From the NCBI GenBank assembly GCA_017405845.1, contig JAFQZQ010000041.1:162056-226055 (forward strand): a stretch of 64,000 nucleotides of DNA, in the 5' to 3' direction. Positions 25,093 through 34,499 of the stretch are shown piece by piece (position 1 is the stretch's first letter; each line of letters starts with the position of its first letter). This DNA comes from Mogibacterium sp. Its GTDB lineage: Bacteria; Bacillota; Clostridia; Peptostreptococcales; Anaerovoracaceae. The position numbers and the translations under genes were made by a program. The notes below the pieces were generated by a model. It saw nothing but the letters and a program-made list of their open reading frames with translations, was not told where the DNA came from and ran no database searches.

Positions 25093-25499
25093 ATCCGGAT
25101 ATCAAGACTACCAATGTCCGTTTCAATCTGGACAAGGACGACCAGCGCAGAGCCTGGGAATACCTGCAAAGCATGGATAAACGGGTATTCCGCTCATACA
25201 GTCATGTGATCTCGCTTGCTCTGCTGGACTATTTTGACCGTTATTACAGATTGCAGGAAGATCCATATTTCGAGACCCGCGAGCGTGAGGAAAGATTCGT
25301 ACAGGAAATCGTGGATGCTGTAAGTGAGTCGCTGAGGCAGACATTACCGCTGTTCCTGGCAGGCTGCATGACAGGCTTATCTTCCCTACAGCCTGCATCT
25401 GATCCTACATTGCAACTAGCGCAGTCTGAGACCATTGCAGCTGAAGCACCTGAGGAGACAATGCCCGAGGACATCGACTGGGATTTCCTCGGCTCATGA
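25089..25499 (+). CDS. probable adaptor partner of the ParM-like protein
   Basis: A 136-residue protein, translationally coupled to the ParM-like gene. The N-terminus (IKTTNVRFNLDKDDQRRAWEYL, FRSYSHVISLALLDYF) looks like a ribbon-helix-helix DNA-binding domain. The C-terminal tail is acidic (EAPEETMPEDIDWDFLGS). This layout matches ParR-type adaptors that bind centromere-like DNA and hold the actin filament. The identification is by context and layout, not by a named family. Confidence 0.6.
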   Translation: MNPDIKTTNVRFNLDKDDQRRAWEYLQSMDKRVFRSYSHVISLALLDYFDRYYRLQEDPYFETREREERFVQEIVDAVSESLRQTLPLFLAGCMTGLSSLQPASDPTLQLAQSETIAAEAPEETMPEDIDWDFLGS

Positions 25500-25525
25500 T
25501 CAGCGTAGCTGAGAAAAGCTAGGGC

Positions 25526-25555
25526 CGGTATCAAATCACAGCTTGTCTGATACCG
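25526..25555. other. hairpin downstream of the partition genes
   Basis: Perfect 8-bp stem CGGTATCA/TGATACCG with a 14-nt loop and no T tract, so it is not an ordinary terminator. It lies at the start of the 446-bp gene-free stretch 25500-25945, which leads into the oriT-like region. Confidence 0.5.
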
Positions 25556-25801
25556 ACCAAATATCTAAAAACGGCGAAATATATATCAAGGGTTGCGCAG
25601 ATAAACGGTTTCACAGCAAATGATATCACAAAAGATGAAAAGTCATATCACTTTAGTGACAACGGCAGCAAAGATCGCGGGCAGACCTGCAGAAGAGCAG
25701 CAAATGCACTAAAAGCTACGCCTGACGCGAGGCACTTAAGTGGAAAACGCATTCAGCCTAGCAGCAACTGCATATGAAATCAACTGAAAAAACTGCCGCA
25801 T

Positions 25802-25884
25802 GGGGGTCTGGAGCGTTGGAACAAGCACTGCATTCCTGCTCCTACTGGCCGGAATGCGAACCTGGTGGCAGCCCCCAGACCCCC
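25802..25884 (+). other. putative origin of transfer (oriT)
   Basis: Two nested perfect inverted repeats lie just upstream of mobC and the relaxase. The outer pair is GGGGGTCTGG (25802-25811) / CCAGACCCCC (25875-25884). The inner pair is GCATTCC (25830-25836) / GGAATGC (25851-25857) with a 14-nt loop. Nested hairpins next to a relaxase gene are the usual form of oriT. The nick site cannot be placed from sequence alone. Confidence 0.55.
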
Positions 25885-25945
25885 GGCTGAAGCCGATCAA
25901 ACAAGATACTACACAAGTTATTTCAAGAAAGGAGACAACATAATA

Positions 25946-26272
25946 ATGATGCGAAGAGATATAAAAAAGAGTTTCTGGGTGAACAGCGAAGAAGACCGCG
26001 ATATAAAAAACAAGTCGCAGGCAGCCGGTCTGACCGAGGCTGAATTTCTCCGGCAGAGAGCCAAAGGCTATCACCCGGTCGTAATGCCGGACGAGGTCTT
26101 CTGGAAGACCATGGAAAGCATCCGCGAATTCGCCGACAAGATCGATGAAGTCGCGATGAACGCAGGCAACCAAGCTGATATGATCGCGATCATGGCGGAA
26201 GCCATGAGATGGAGAGCTTTCCAGAACAGTATCGAGCAGGAGATCCTCATTCCGAAAAGAGGTGATAATTGA
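25946..26272 (+). CDS. MobC-like mobilization protein
   Basis: A 108-residue relaxase accessory protein. RRDIKKSFWVNSEEDRDIKNKSQAAGLTEAEFLRQRAKGY is the typical ribbon-helix-helix start of bacterial mobilization proteins, followed by a helical C-terminus. It would bind oriT and help open it for the relaxase. The ATG at 25946 has AAAGGAG upstream. It overlaps the relaxase start by one base (TGATG). Confidence 0.85.
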   Translation: MMRRDIKKSFWVNSEEDRDIKNKSQAAGLTEAEFLRQRAKGYHPVVMPDEVFWKTMESIREFADKIDEVAMNAGNQADMIAIMAEAMRWRAFQNSIEQEILIPKRGDN

Positions 26273-27612
26273 TGGCGGTAACAAAGATATGGAATATACG
26301 GGGCCGGGCGGAAAGTCCGCTTGAGTATATTACCAATCCCGAGAAGACTCTGCGTGAGTTCACAGAATCCGAAAAGCAGGCTCTCGCTGATGTGATCGCT
26401 TATGCAGCATGCGAGGAAAAGACAGAGCAGCTCTTCTACACGACTGGGATCAACTGCAGCGTGGAGTTCGCCCGCGACCAGTTCAACGCCAACAAGATAA
26501 GGTTTGGCAAGACCGGCGGGAATGTTGCGTATCACGCTTATCAGAGTTTCCGCGAAGGGGAAGTTACACCTGACGAAGCTCACGCTATAGGAGTACAGCT
26601 TGCGAAGGAATTGTGGGGCGACCGCTTTCAGATGGTGGTCGCCACCCATGTCAACACAAAATGCGTTCATAATCACATAGTGATCAACTCGGTTTCATTC
26701 AGAGACGGGCTGAAATTCCATGACTGCAAGGACACTTACAGACAGCTTAGGGAAGCATCCGACCGCATATGCCTCGAACACGGCCTGTCTATAGTTGAAA
26801 ATCCCAAAGGCAAGGGTGTGAACCAGTATGTCTATAAAATGGAAAAAGCCGGAATGCCTACGAGGTACAACGTAGCACGCCAGGCAATAGACGAGGCGGT
26901 CTTTCTCAGCCTGAACATAGAAGAATTCAAATATGAGCTCAGGAAGCGCGGTTACAATTACCGTTTCGATCCGCAAAGGAAGTACTGGACGATCACACCG
27001 CCCGGCGGCAGGAAGCCGATACGTATCCATAAGCTCGGGGACGATTACACCAGAGAGAGTATAGAGCGGCGGATCTATGACAATGATCCGTCTGTACGGA
27101 CAGAAAGGCTGCGGCAGCAATACCGCCAGCCAAACAATTATAATCTCCGCCGGCGCATCGACCGTATCATGGGACGCAGCGGACTTGAGAAGCTTTATCT
27201 CAGATACTGCTACGAGCTCGGCTACCTGCCGAAGTATCAGCAGAACCCGACAAAGCTCCATATTCTCCTGAAGGAAGATCTCCTGAAATGCGATCAGTAC
27301 TCAGAACAGGCCAAGCTCCTGTCTAGGTACCACGTGGACACTGAAAAGGATCTATCGGATCTTATGGATAATATCGGTGACAGGATGAAAGAACTCAGCC
27401 TTGACAGGGATGAACTCAGACGAACAGCACGCCGCGTGCTACCGGAAAGCGAGATCAACGAAGCGAAAGACAGGATCAAAGATCTCACCGCTGAGATTAG
27501 AGAACTCCGCCATGAACTGAAGATCTGCGGAGATATACAGCAGCGCTCCGGCCATGTAAGAGAGAATCTTGCGGTCATTGACAAAGACAGGACGCGTGAA
27601 AGAGTACGTTAA
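26272..27612 (+). CDS. MOBP-type relaxase
   Basis: A 446-residue relaxase/mobilization nuclease. The histidine triad is visible as ATHVNTKCVHNHIVINSVSF (about residues 125-143), and Tyr residues lie near the N-terminus. Residues 200-290 carry a relaxase-associated region (YELRKRGYNYRFDPQRKYWT, PPGGRKPIRIHKLGDDYT). The C-terminus is a charged coiled coil. It nicks oriT and leads the DNA strand into a recipient through a helper secretion system. Confidence 0.9.
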   Translation: MAVTKIWNIRGRAESPLEYITNPEKTLREFTESEKQALADVIAYAACEEKTEQLFYTTGINCSVEFARDQFNANKIRFGKTGGNVAYHAYQSFREGEVTPDEAHAIGVQLAKELWGDRFQMVVATHVNTKCVHNHIVINSVSFRDGLKFHDCKDTYRQLREASDRICLEHGLSIVENPKGKGVNQYVYKMEKAGMPTRYNVARQAIDEAVFLSLNIEEFKYELRKRGYNYRFDPQRKYWTITPPGGRKPIRIHKLGDDYTRESIERRIYDNDPSVRTERLRQQYRQPNNYNLRRRIDRIMGRSGLEKLYLRYCYELGYLPKYQQNPTKLHILLKEDLLKCDQYSEQAKLLSRYHVDTEKDLSDLMDNIGDRMKELSLDRDELRRTARRVLPESEINEAKDRIKDLTAEIRELRHELKICGDIQQRSGHVRENLAVIDKDRTRERVR

Positions 27613-27629
27613 AACCACAGGAGGCTTGG

Positions 27630-29051
27630 ATGACAGAAACCACAACAGATACTATATATAATGACAATTCAGATCTCAGCAGTAACGAATCGCTTACAGG
27701 ATCAGGAGACTGGACAGATCAGCTAACGCTGAACAAGAACGGCAGAGCCTGTAATACACTCTGCAACATGCGGCTGATCCTTGAAAATGATGAGGATTTC
27801 CGGGGCATCGTATTCAATCAGCTTGCTGACGATCTTGAGATCAGAGGCAGTGTTCCCTGGAATCATAATTCAAAGTACTGGCGCGATGTGGATGACGCGC
27901 AGCTCATGTGCCTCGTTGATGAACGCTACGGCAGCTTCACCCAGAACAACTACCGCACAGCGCTGTCAAAGGTAACAGACGACAGATCATACCACCCTGT
28001 CAAGGATTATTTCGAATCGCTGCCTGAATGGGACAATAAGCCACGAATCGACACTTTGCTCATCGATTACTTCGGCGCAGACGATACTCCTTATGTCAGA
28101 GCGGTGACAAGAAAAATGCTCTGCGCTGCTGTCAGCAGGATATATAAGCCCGGGATCAAGTTTGACCATATACTTGTTTTCAATGGTCCGCAGGGTATCG
28201 GCAAGTCCACATTCATCTCAAAGCTCGGGATGGAATGGTACTCCGACAGCCTCAGTATTTCCGACATGAACGATAAGACGGCAGCAGAAAAGCTTCAGGG
28301 TTACTGGATACACGAGATCGGCGAGCTTGCCGGAATAAGAAAGGCTGACATAGACAAGGTCAAGGCATTCATCTCGCGGCAGGATGACAAGTACAGGGCT
28401 TCATACGGTCGCAGGGTCACCCCTCACCCAAGGCAGTGTGTGTTCTTCGGAACCACGAATGCAGAAAGTGGCTTTCTTAGAGACATAACAGGTAACCGCA
28501 GATTCTGGGCAGTCAGGACTCCCGGTACAGGTATCTTAAAGCCTTGGGATCTCACGCAGGATGATGTCGATCAGATATGGGCTGAGGCTCTTTACCTTGC
28601 CGGTCAGGGTGAAACTCTGTTCCTCTCACACGAGTTGGAAGAATCAGCCAGAGCCTGCCAGGCTGCTGCTATGGAACATGACGACAGAGAAGGTCTTGTC
28701 ACAGACTACCTTGACCTGCCGCTGCCCGGAAACTGGAATGAAATGTCTCTTTACGACAGACAGGATTATGTTCAGAGTCAGGGATCGCTTTATAGCGGCG
28801 AGGACGTCAGAAGAAGAGATTACGTATCCAACATAGAGATCTGGTGCGAATGCTTCTGCAAAAACAAGGCTGATTTCCAGCATAAGAACAGCTTTGAAAT
28901 CAGTGCCATAATGACGCGTATAGACGGATGGGAGAAGACCGGCAGGACCATGTGGCTCCCAATCTATGGAAAGCAGCGGATCTACAGACGGAAAAGAGAG
29001 AACGACTCTTTGGAACAAACTACGGAACGATCTGCGGAACAAACGTTATAA
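27630..29051 (+). CDS. virulence-associated E (VapE) family protein
   Basis: A 473-residue VapE-domain NTPase. P-loop FNGPQGIGKSTF (about 185-195), then WIHEIGELAGIRKADIDKVK, the Arg-finger stretch DDKYRASYGRRVTPHPRQC and FFGTTNAESGFLRDITGNRRFW. VapE proteins are helicase-like replication proteins of satellites and integrative elements. An N-terminal primase domain is not seen. It follows the relaxase by 17 bp with GGAGG before the ATG, so the two are co-transcribed. It is the last gene of the element. Confidence 0.88.
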   Translation: MTETTTDTIYNDNSDLSSNESLTGSGDWTDQLTLNKNGRACNTLCNMRLILENDEDFRGIVFNQLADDLEIRGSVPWNHNSKYWRDVDDAQLMCLVDERYGSFTQNNYRTALSKVTDDRSYHPVKDYFESLPEWDNKPRIDTLLIDYFGADDTPYVRAVTRKMLCAAVSRIYKPGIKFDHILVFNGPQGIGKSTFISKLGMEWYSDSLSISDMNDKTAAEKLQGYWIHEIGELAGIRKADIDKVKAFISRQDDKYRASYGRRVTPHPRQCVFFGTTNAESGFLRDITGNRRFWAVRTPGTGILKPWDLTQDDVDQIWAEALYLAGQGETLFLSHELEESARACQAAAMEHDDREGLVTDYLDLPLPGNWNEMSLYDRQDYVQSQGSLYSGEDVRRRDYVSNIEIWCECFCKNKADFQHKNSFEISAIMTRIDGWEKTGRTMWLPIYGKQRIYRRKRENDSLEQTTERSAEQTL

Positions 29052-29116
29052 CAGACCTCAGTAAGAATGTATGCCTCTATTCCGGGTATGCGATTCTGAT
29101 TGCATAGCTGCGGAAT

Positions 29117-29824
29117 TCAGATATCAAGAATATACATCCCGCTTACATTGATCAGCTGTGTTCCCGATGGATGCTCTGACACTCGTCTTATCCTGGCATA
29201 TTCCATGTGAACGTGTCCGTAGCAATGATACTTTGGTCTGAAATCCGAGAGAAATCTGTTAAAACAACTGAATCCCGTATGTGCCAGGTCACCGAGATCG
29301 CCATAACCTCTGCACGGCGCATGCGTAAGGAAAATATCTACAGGCGCGCCTGACGCATCCCGTCTGGCGTGCTTTTTTTCACTGTGATTTATAAGGCCGA
29401 GTTTTATTCTCATACTGAGTCGGCGCACGCGGGATGCCATTTCTCTTTCAGAATACATATCCCTGCCTTCACTATAGCGCATCGAACCACCGAGGCCGGC
29501 TACTCTTATTCTCCTGACATAGGCGCAGCCTTCACTATTATCTGCATCCGTGCTATGAACAGGCTCGCAGATCTCTGCTTCAAAAATCTTCCCGTCGATA
29601 TCGATACAGCCCTCAGGCGGCATCTGGTCATACCGTCCGTCATGGTTCCCTCTGACATACAAACAAGGAACATTGAGCATCGTGACCAGAAATTCCAGAT
29701 ATTCAGGCCGGATATCTCCTGCGGACAGTATAAGTCTGACCCCTTCAAGCCTTTTGCTGCCCAATGCGCCCCAATGATCCCACAATTCTCTAAGCTCGTG
29801 GTCTGCAATCAGAAGCACTTTCAT
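29117..29824 (-). CDS. metallophosphoesterase (calcineurin-like)
   Basis: A 235-residue phosphoesterase. The metal-binding motifs appear in order: ADHE near residue 8, SAGDIRPEYL, VRGNHDGRY, FLTHAPCRGYGD and CYGHVHMEY. The first motif reads Asp-His-Glu rather than the usual Asp-x-His. Substrate unknown; the closest well-known relatives are cyclic-nucleotide and protein phosphatases. It lies 19 bp after the BMP-fusion gene on the same strand and may be co-transcribed. Confidence 0.85.
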   Translation of the reverse strand: MKVLLIADHELRELWDHWGALGSKRLEGVRLILSAGDIRPEYLEFLVTMLNVPCLYVRGNHDGRYDQMPPEGCIDIDGKIFEAEICEPVHSTDADNSEGCAYVRRIRVAGLGGSMRYSEGRDMYSEREMASRVRRLSMRIKLGLINHSEKKHARRDASGAPVDIFLTHAPCRGYGDLGDLAHTGFSCFNRFLSDFRPKYHCYGHVHMEYARIRRVSEHPSGTQLINVSGMYILDI

Positions 29825-29843
29825 AGTCTTTCCTCTCAGTCCC

Positions 29844-31871
29844 CTACTTGATTCCGCTCACACTGACTGTCGCTTTTCCCTCATCGGTGAGAGCCTCTGC
29901 AACTGGAATCTCGCCGCAGATGTTCTCATTGAGCCAGTCCATAGTTATGATATCCATGCTTGACAGCGGTTCGTCATCTGCTTTCCTGACAATGCCAGTC
30001 TGACTGCGCAAGTCACCGTCAAACGGATTCATAGCGCCACAGATGATATCCGATTTCAGGATATCCACCAGCTGTTTTGTATAAGGTGAGATCTCATCTG
30101 AGAGTTCGATATCTACCACACCGGAAATCATTCCCCACCAGTAATTTGTGGCCTGGTCCTTCTTATCCACAAGCCTGGCGTTGTACGTACCATCGATTAT
30201 TGTTTTGACAATGATTTCATACAGCTTGCCCCACTTCCAGATCGGTGCGGCAAGGTTGGTGATGCGGCATGTACCGGACAGATCGGTGCCCTCTCCAGGA
30301 GCGACCCGCTCCACGTAACACACCCCGTATGCATTGCTTCCGTCTGTATTATGAGTTGAGTCGATCGCAGAGATTACATGGATCCCCTTGTCGACCATCG
30401 ACCACCACCAGTTACTGTCCTGCTTGGCCGACCACTCAAGGTCTATCTGTACAACCGGGTCTGCCATCGCAGCGCCTATGGCAAAAGCATTGATCCCTGC
30501 GATCGTTCCGTATATCGGGTAGTCCGAGCAATATCCGATCCTGTGGCTCCCATCCGAAGCCGCTGCAGCACCGGCCACGATTCCTGCGAGGAATTTTGCC
30601 TCATACAGCTTGGCATAATAAGTCCTGACCGCCTGGTGCGTGAGATTGATCGAACAATTAAGGAACTTAACATCCTTGTAACGGATAGCCGCGCGCAGAG
30701 CATCATCAATCTGCTGTACTGATGTTGTGAATACCACATCTGCGCCCCAAGATACAGCAGCAGCGACAGCCTCCTCAAAGCTCCCTGCTGACTCCGGTGA
30801 GCCTTCGATGTTCTTTCCGTCTGCAATGAACCTTGCAGTCTTAACCATGCCGCCGAATGACTCTTCGAGCCTGAGCCTGCCTGCCTCATGATTATATATC
30901 CAGTTGGAGTGCTCCGGACACCTGTTATAGATGAAGGCAGCCTTGAGAGGATTATTCACTGAATAGCTGATGCCAGGCAGCACTTTGCTCACAAGTGAAC
31001 CCGGCCCGGCAATTATCTTCTCTGCTTTATTAATTAAGTTGCCTGCATTGAGAACTTCATCGGATGATTCGACCAGAGACACCTTGTCATTGTTGTGCTG
31101 TGTATAGAGTTCCTTGGTTATCTGCCTAAGCCTCTGCCCTACTTCTTTCTCGCTGCCGTCATACATCGCGTCGCCTCTGAAAATTCTCAGATAAACAACG
31201 AACGCATCACCCATTGTCATTTCCGGCAGCTTTTCGGACAGTTCTGATGTGACTTTTGCAAAGCTCCAGTATACCGCCTGCAAATGTCTTACCTTGTCCA
31301 TAGGCCATGGCTTATCCAGACTGATACCTGCTATCTCCGCGATTTCTTTATATGCTCCCGGTCTTGTGCACTCCATATCATAGACAGGCACAGCTTTGAA
31401 AAACTCCAGGAATTCAGCATAAGCCGGCTCGGTCTGAAGCACATCTGCTGTCGGTATTATCCTTGTGACATCTGCCATTATTGCAGGCATATCGAGGAAT
31501 CTGCTCACCGATACCCTCTTGTTTCCCTCAAGTACATAGAATCTGTGCAGATACTCATAGACCCTTATCGGATCATTGAACCCTTCTTTTATCTGCGCCT
31601 CGACAAGATTGCTCCATTTGTAAGAAAACTCTGTGTTTATATCGAGAAGCGGCATGAAATTCGGCGCAAAAGAATTCTGTCTGGCAAGAGTTTTAGTTCC
31701 TGCGATCATTTCAACAGGAATCTCCATCAGCCCGAGTGACTGCTGCTGCAGTGTTCCATTTTCCGGAAGTATATCATCAAGCGCTGCAAGATACGGGTAT
31801 TCTCCCCTTGCAAGTCTTACTTTATATTCTTTTTCTCCGGCCTTTCTGGCCTTAAGATATTCTTCATTCAT
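29844..31871 (-). CDS. ParB-like domain fused to a BMP-family periplasmic-binding domain
   Basis: A 675-residue protein without signal peptide. Residues about 40-140 resemble a ParB/sulfiredoxin-like fold (LGLMEIPVEMIAGT, DPIRVYEYLHRFYVLEGNKR, VSVSRFLDMPAI). From about 305 on it is a BMP (PnrA/Med-like) substrate-binding domain: AAFIYNRCPEHSNWIYNHEAG, VAAAVSWGADVVFTTSVQQ, EAKFLAGIVAGAAA, IGYCSDYPIYGTIAGINAFA and DKGIHVISAIDS. BMP proteins bind purine nucleosides. The fusion with a DNA-binding-type domain and the lack of export signals point to an intracellular sensor rather than an ABC transporter component. Fusions of this kind occur in other Clostridia as far as I know. Confidence 0.75.
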   Translation of the reverse strand: MNEEYLKARKAGEKEYKVRLARGEYPYLAALDDILPENGTLQQQSLGLMEIPVEMIAGTKTLARQNSFAPNFMPLLDINTEFSYKWSNLVEAQIKEGFNDPIRVYEYLHRFYVLEGNKRVSVSRFLDMPAIMADVTRIIPTADVLQTEPAYAEFLEFFKAVPVYDMECTRPGAYKEIAEIAGISLDKPWPMDKVRHLQAVYWSFAKVTSELSEKLPEMTMGDAFVVYLRIFRGDAMYDGSEKEVGQRLRQITKELYTQHNNDKVSLVESSDEVLNAGNLINKAEKIIAGPGSLVSKVLPGISYSVNNPLKAAFIYNRCPEHSNWIYNHEAGRLRLEESFGGMVKTARFIADGKNIEGSPESAGSFEEAVAAAVSWGADVVFTTSVQQIDDALRAAIRYKDVKFLNCSINLTHQAVRTYYAKLYEAKFLAGIVAGAAAASDGSHRIGYCSDYPIYGTIAGINAFAIGAAMADPVVQIDLEWSAKQDSNWWWSMVDKGIHVISAIDSTHNTDGSNAYGVCYVERVAPGEGTDLSGTCRITNLAAPIWKWGKLYEIIVKTIIDGTYNARLVDKKDQATNYWWGMISGVVDIELSDEISPYTKQLVDILKSDIICGAMNPFDGDLRSQTGIVRKADDEPLSSMDIITMDWLNENICGEIPVAEALTDEGKATVSVSGIK

Positions 31872-31965
31872 AGTAATTCTGCTCTTGTTTGCATATGACG
31901 GTTCTTATACGTGTACTTAGATGCTCATCGATCCTTTCAATGATACATAGCAATTGTAATGACAT

Positions 31966-32952
31966 TCATAAAGAAATCAAATTAATTACCTCTTCGTAAG
32001 TAGGCATGATCTTTAATGCCCCTTTTCGAGTTGTAACAATAGATGCAGCAGCATTTGCCGTTACCAGCATATTCATGATTATTTCTTCATCTAGCCTGTC
32101 AATGCCGTTATCTAATACTGTATTTAATATGCAGGCACAGAACGTATCGCCAGCGCCAGTCGTCTCTATGGTCTCTTTCTGCAGAAATGCGTTAGCAAAT
32201 ACACTAAAGTCTTTATAATACGCACGGCTTCCTTCCGGTCCCATGCTGAGACATATAAGCTTCAGATTCGGATAGTTTTCCTGAAGAAAACATATGCCAT
32301 CGTCAAAATCATTTTCCCCGGTAAACCAAGTTATCTCATTGTCGGAGATTTTCAGAATATGTGCCTGCCTCAATCCCCAGTCAATCTGTTCTTTTGCTTT
32401 ATCCAACGTTTCCCACAGTGGCTCTCGAAGGTTCGGGTCAAATGAGATGATAAGGCCAGCATCCTGAGCTGTTTGGACCGCAAACTTCGTAGCACTTCGA
32501 ACTGGTTCGTCCGTTAATGACAGCGACCCAAAGTGAAAGACGGATGCATTTCGAATAATTTCAGTGTCGACCTCATCATGTGACAGATTAATATCGGCGC
32601 CGGGATCACGATAAAAGGAAAAATCACGGTCTCCGTCCGGCAACTTAGTGACAAATGCAAGCGTTGTATGTACCCGCGGATCATAACGTATCCCATCCGT
32701 CATTATGCCCTGTGCTGAAACGGCATCCGCAAGAAATCTGCCAAAGGCATCATTTCCGACTTTCCCTATAAAAGCCGTCTTCTTTCCCAGGCGCGACAGC
32801 ATGCTCAGTACATTGCAGGGAGCCCCTCCCGGATTTGCCTCCAGCAGAGGATTCCCCTGTTTTGAACTCCCGCTTTCTGTAAAATCAATCAGTAATTCTC
32901 CCAGCGCCACAACATCTATTGGTTTCTCTGTTTTTTTACCTGCTTTTTCCAT
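31966..32952 (-). CDS. scrK: fructokinase (PfkB family carbohydrate kinase)
   Basis: A 328-residue ribokinase-fold kinase. VVALGELLIDFTE at the start, NPGGAPCNVLSMLSRLG for substrate binding, FDPNLREPLW, and the ATP/anion-hole motif TTGAGDTFCACIL with catalytic Asp. Sequence and context with GH32 indicate fructokinase, making fructose 6-phosphate. The ATG at 32952 is preceded by AAAGGAG at 12 nt. Last gene of the sucrose operon. Confidence 0.85.
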   Translation of the reverse strand: MEKAGKKTEKPIDVVALGELLIDFTESGSSKQGNPLLEANPGGAPCNVLSMLSRLGKKTAFIGKVGNDAFGRFLADAVSAQGIMTDGIRYDPRVHTTLAFVTKLPDGDRDFSFYRDPGADINLSHDEVDTEIIRNASVFHFGSLSLTDEPVRSATKFAVQTAQDAGLIISFDPNLREPLWETLDKAKEQIDWGLRQAHILKISDNEITWFTGENDFDDGICFLQENYPNLKLICLSMGPEGSRAYYKDFSVFANAFLQKETIETTGAGDTFCACILNTVLDNGIDRLDEEIIMNMLVTANAAASIVTTRKGALKIMPTYEEVINLISL

Positions 32953-33117
32953 GGCAGCTTCATTCTCCTTTACGTTAAATAATTGTAGTCGCATTCACTC
33001 TATCAGCATCAATCTTCAGATCATACAGATCTCAGATTCATGGTTTGGGCCAAAAGCAAAAAAGCTTCATGGCCAGCCAAAAAGCCTTTTTGCAAGGATA
33101 GTGAAGGTTATTGTTTT

Positions 33118-34302
33118 TCAGAATTCCAGATTAAGATCCGTCTCTTTTGAGAATATATGTGCTACTTTTCCATCAAACGTAAACTTTACAGTATCTCCGA
33201 TATTATAACTATCCTCCATTTCGACAGTAGGAACAATAATTATTACATCGCGGCCACTAGCATTGACATGAAGATGCACAGAAGATCCCATCATTTCTGC
33301 AACTTCTACGCGTGCCGAGATGCCTTTTTCTGCTACATCTGTATGTTCTGGACGCACACCCAGTGTTACAGGCTGTGACTGAACATCCTTTGCCAGAAGT
33401 CGTGCTTCTTTTTCTTTGGACAGCTCAACCTTGAGTCCTCCAACTTCCACGTAGTACTTATCGCCCTCTCTCTTTAAGTCTGCATCAAAGAAATTCATTA
33501 CCGGCATTCCGATAAATCCTGCAACGAACAGATTTGACGGATGATTAAATACCTCCTGCGGTGTTCCGATCTGCTGGATATATCCATCTTTCATGATGAC
33601 GATACGGTCACCAAGTGTCATAGCTTCTGTCTGGTCATGCGTTACATACATAAATGTTGTATTGATACGCTGACGAAGTTTAATGATCTCTGCACGCATT
33701 TCATTTCGAAGTTTTGCATCGAGGTTGGACAGAGGCTCATCCATCAGCATGACTTTTGGATCACGAACTATGGCACGGCCAATCGCTACACGCTGTCGCT
33801 GACCACCGGATAAAGCCTTTGGCTTCCTCTCGAGGTATTGTGTAATGCTCAGGATCTCTGCAGCTTCACGAACTTTCTTGTCGATTACATCTTTTGGCTC
33901 TTTACGGAGTTTGAGAGAGAATGCCATATTCTCGTATACGGACATATGAGGATAGAGGGCATAGTTCTGAAAGACCATTGCAATATCACGATCCTTAGGA
34001 GCAACATCATTCATAACTTTGCCGTCAATAACGAGTTCACCGTCACTTATCTCTTCGAGACCGGCAACCATCCTCAGAGTAGTAGACTTCCCGCATCCGG
34101 ATGGACCTACTAAAACAATGAACTCTTTGTCTGCAATATCCAGGCTGAATTCCTGAACTGCAACCACTCCCTCATCGGTTATCTGAAGATTAGATTTCTT
34201 CTTCTCCGGTTTGTTTTCATCATTCTTTTTCTTTTTGCTTTTCTGTTCTCCGCTTATGAACGGATATACTTTTTTGATGTTATTAAGCTGTACTGTTGCC
34301 AT
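33118..34302 (-). CDS. msmK: sugar ABC transporter ATP-binding protein (MsmK/UgpC type)
   Basis: A 394-residue ATPase. Walker A GPSGCGKSTTLRM, signature ALSGGQRQRVAIGRAIVRDP, Walker B VMLMDEPLSNLDAKLR, and a C-terminal TOBE/regulatory domain (LGVRPEHTDV). Between VYPF and AVQEF it has a Lys-rich insertion of about 35 residues (SKKKKNDENKPEKKKSNLQI) not present in classical MsmX. It powers the two permeases encoded upstream. I start at ATG 34302 (MATVQLNNIKKVYP); the longer frame has no family support. Confidence 0.9.
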   Translation of the reverse strand: MATVQLNNIKKVYPFISGEQKSKKKKNDENKPEKKKSNLQITDEGVVAVQEFSLDIADKEFIVLVGPSGCGKSTTLRMVAGLEEISDGELVIDGKVMNDVAPKDRDIAMVFQNYALYPHMSVYENMAFSLKLRKEPKDVIDKKVREAAEILSITQYLERKPKALSGGQRQRVAIGRAIVRDPKVMLMDEPLSNLDAKLRNEMRAEIIKLRQRINTTFMYVTHDQTEAMTLGDRIVIMKDGYIQQIGTPQEVFNHPSNLFVAGFIGMPVMNFFDADLKREGDKYYVEVGGLKVELSKEKEARLLAKDVQSQPVTLGVRPEHTDVAEKGISARVEVAEMMGSSVHLHVNASGRDVIIIVPTVEMEDSYNIGDTVKFTFDGKVAHIFSKETDLNLEF

Positions 34303-34499
34303 AGTATTATTGACTCCGGACACATTGCCTCCGCATGATGTGCCCTCGCAGGGACTGATGCCTCCTGCATTACGACAGGTCTCCACACTGCCGCAGCCCG
34401 AGTCCTGGCATATTTCCTCCTTTCCTCATGTCCCTGACACCAAGTAAAGTGGAGTGGTTTCCAGGTCATGGTAGTAGCATAATCAACAATTAAACCGTA

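Larger units (their letters stand above)
15333..29051. mobile_element. putative integrative mobilizable element (ends not resolved)
   Basis: Serine recombinase, ORF6N protein, HTH regulator, STAND NTPase, ParM-like protein, oriT-like hairpins, MobC, MOBP relaxase and VapE lie consecutively. There is no type IV secretion gene, so such an element would depend on a helper conjugation system. I could not find matching end repeats, and 29.05-29.12 kb runs directly into a phosphoesterase gene. The limits given are those of the outermost element-type genes; it may be a composite of two elements. Confidence 0.45.
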
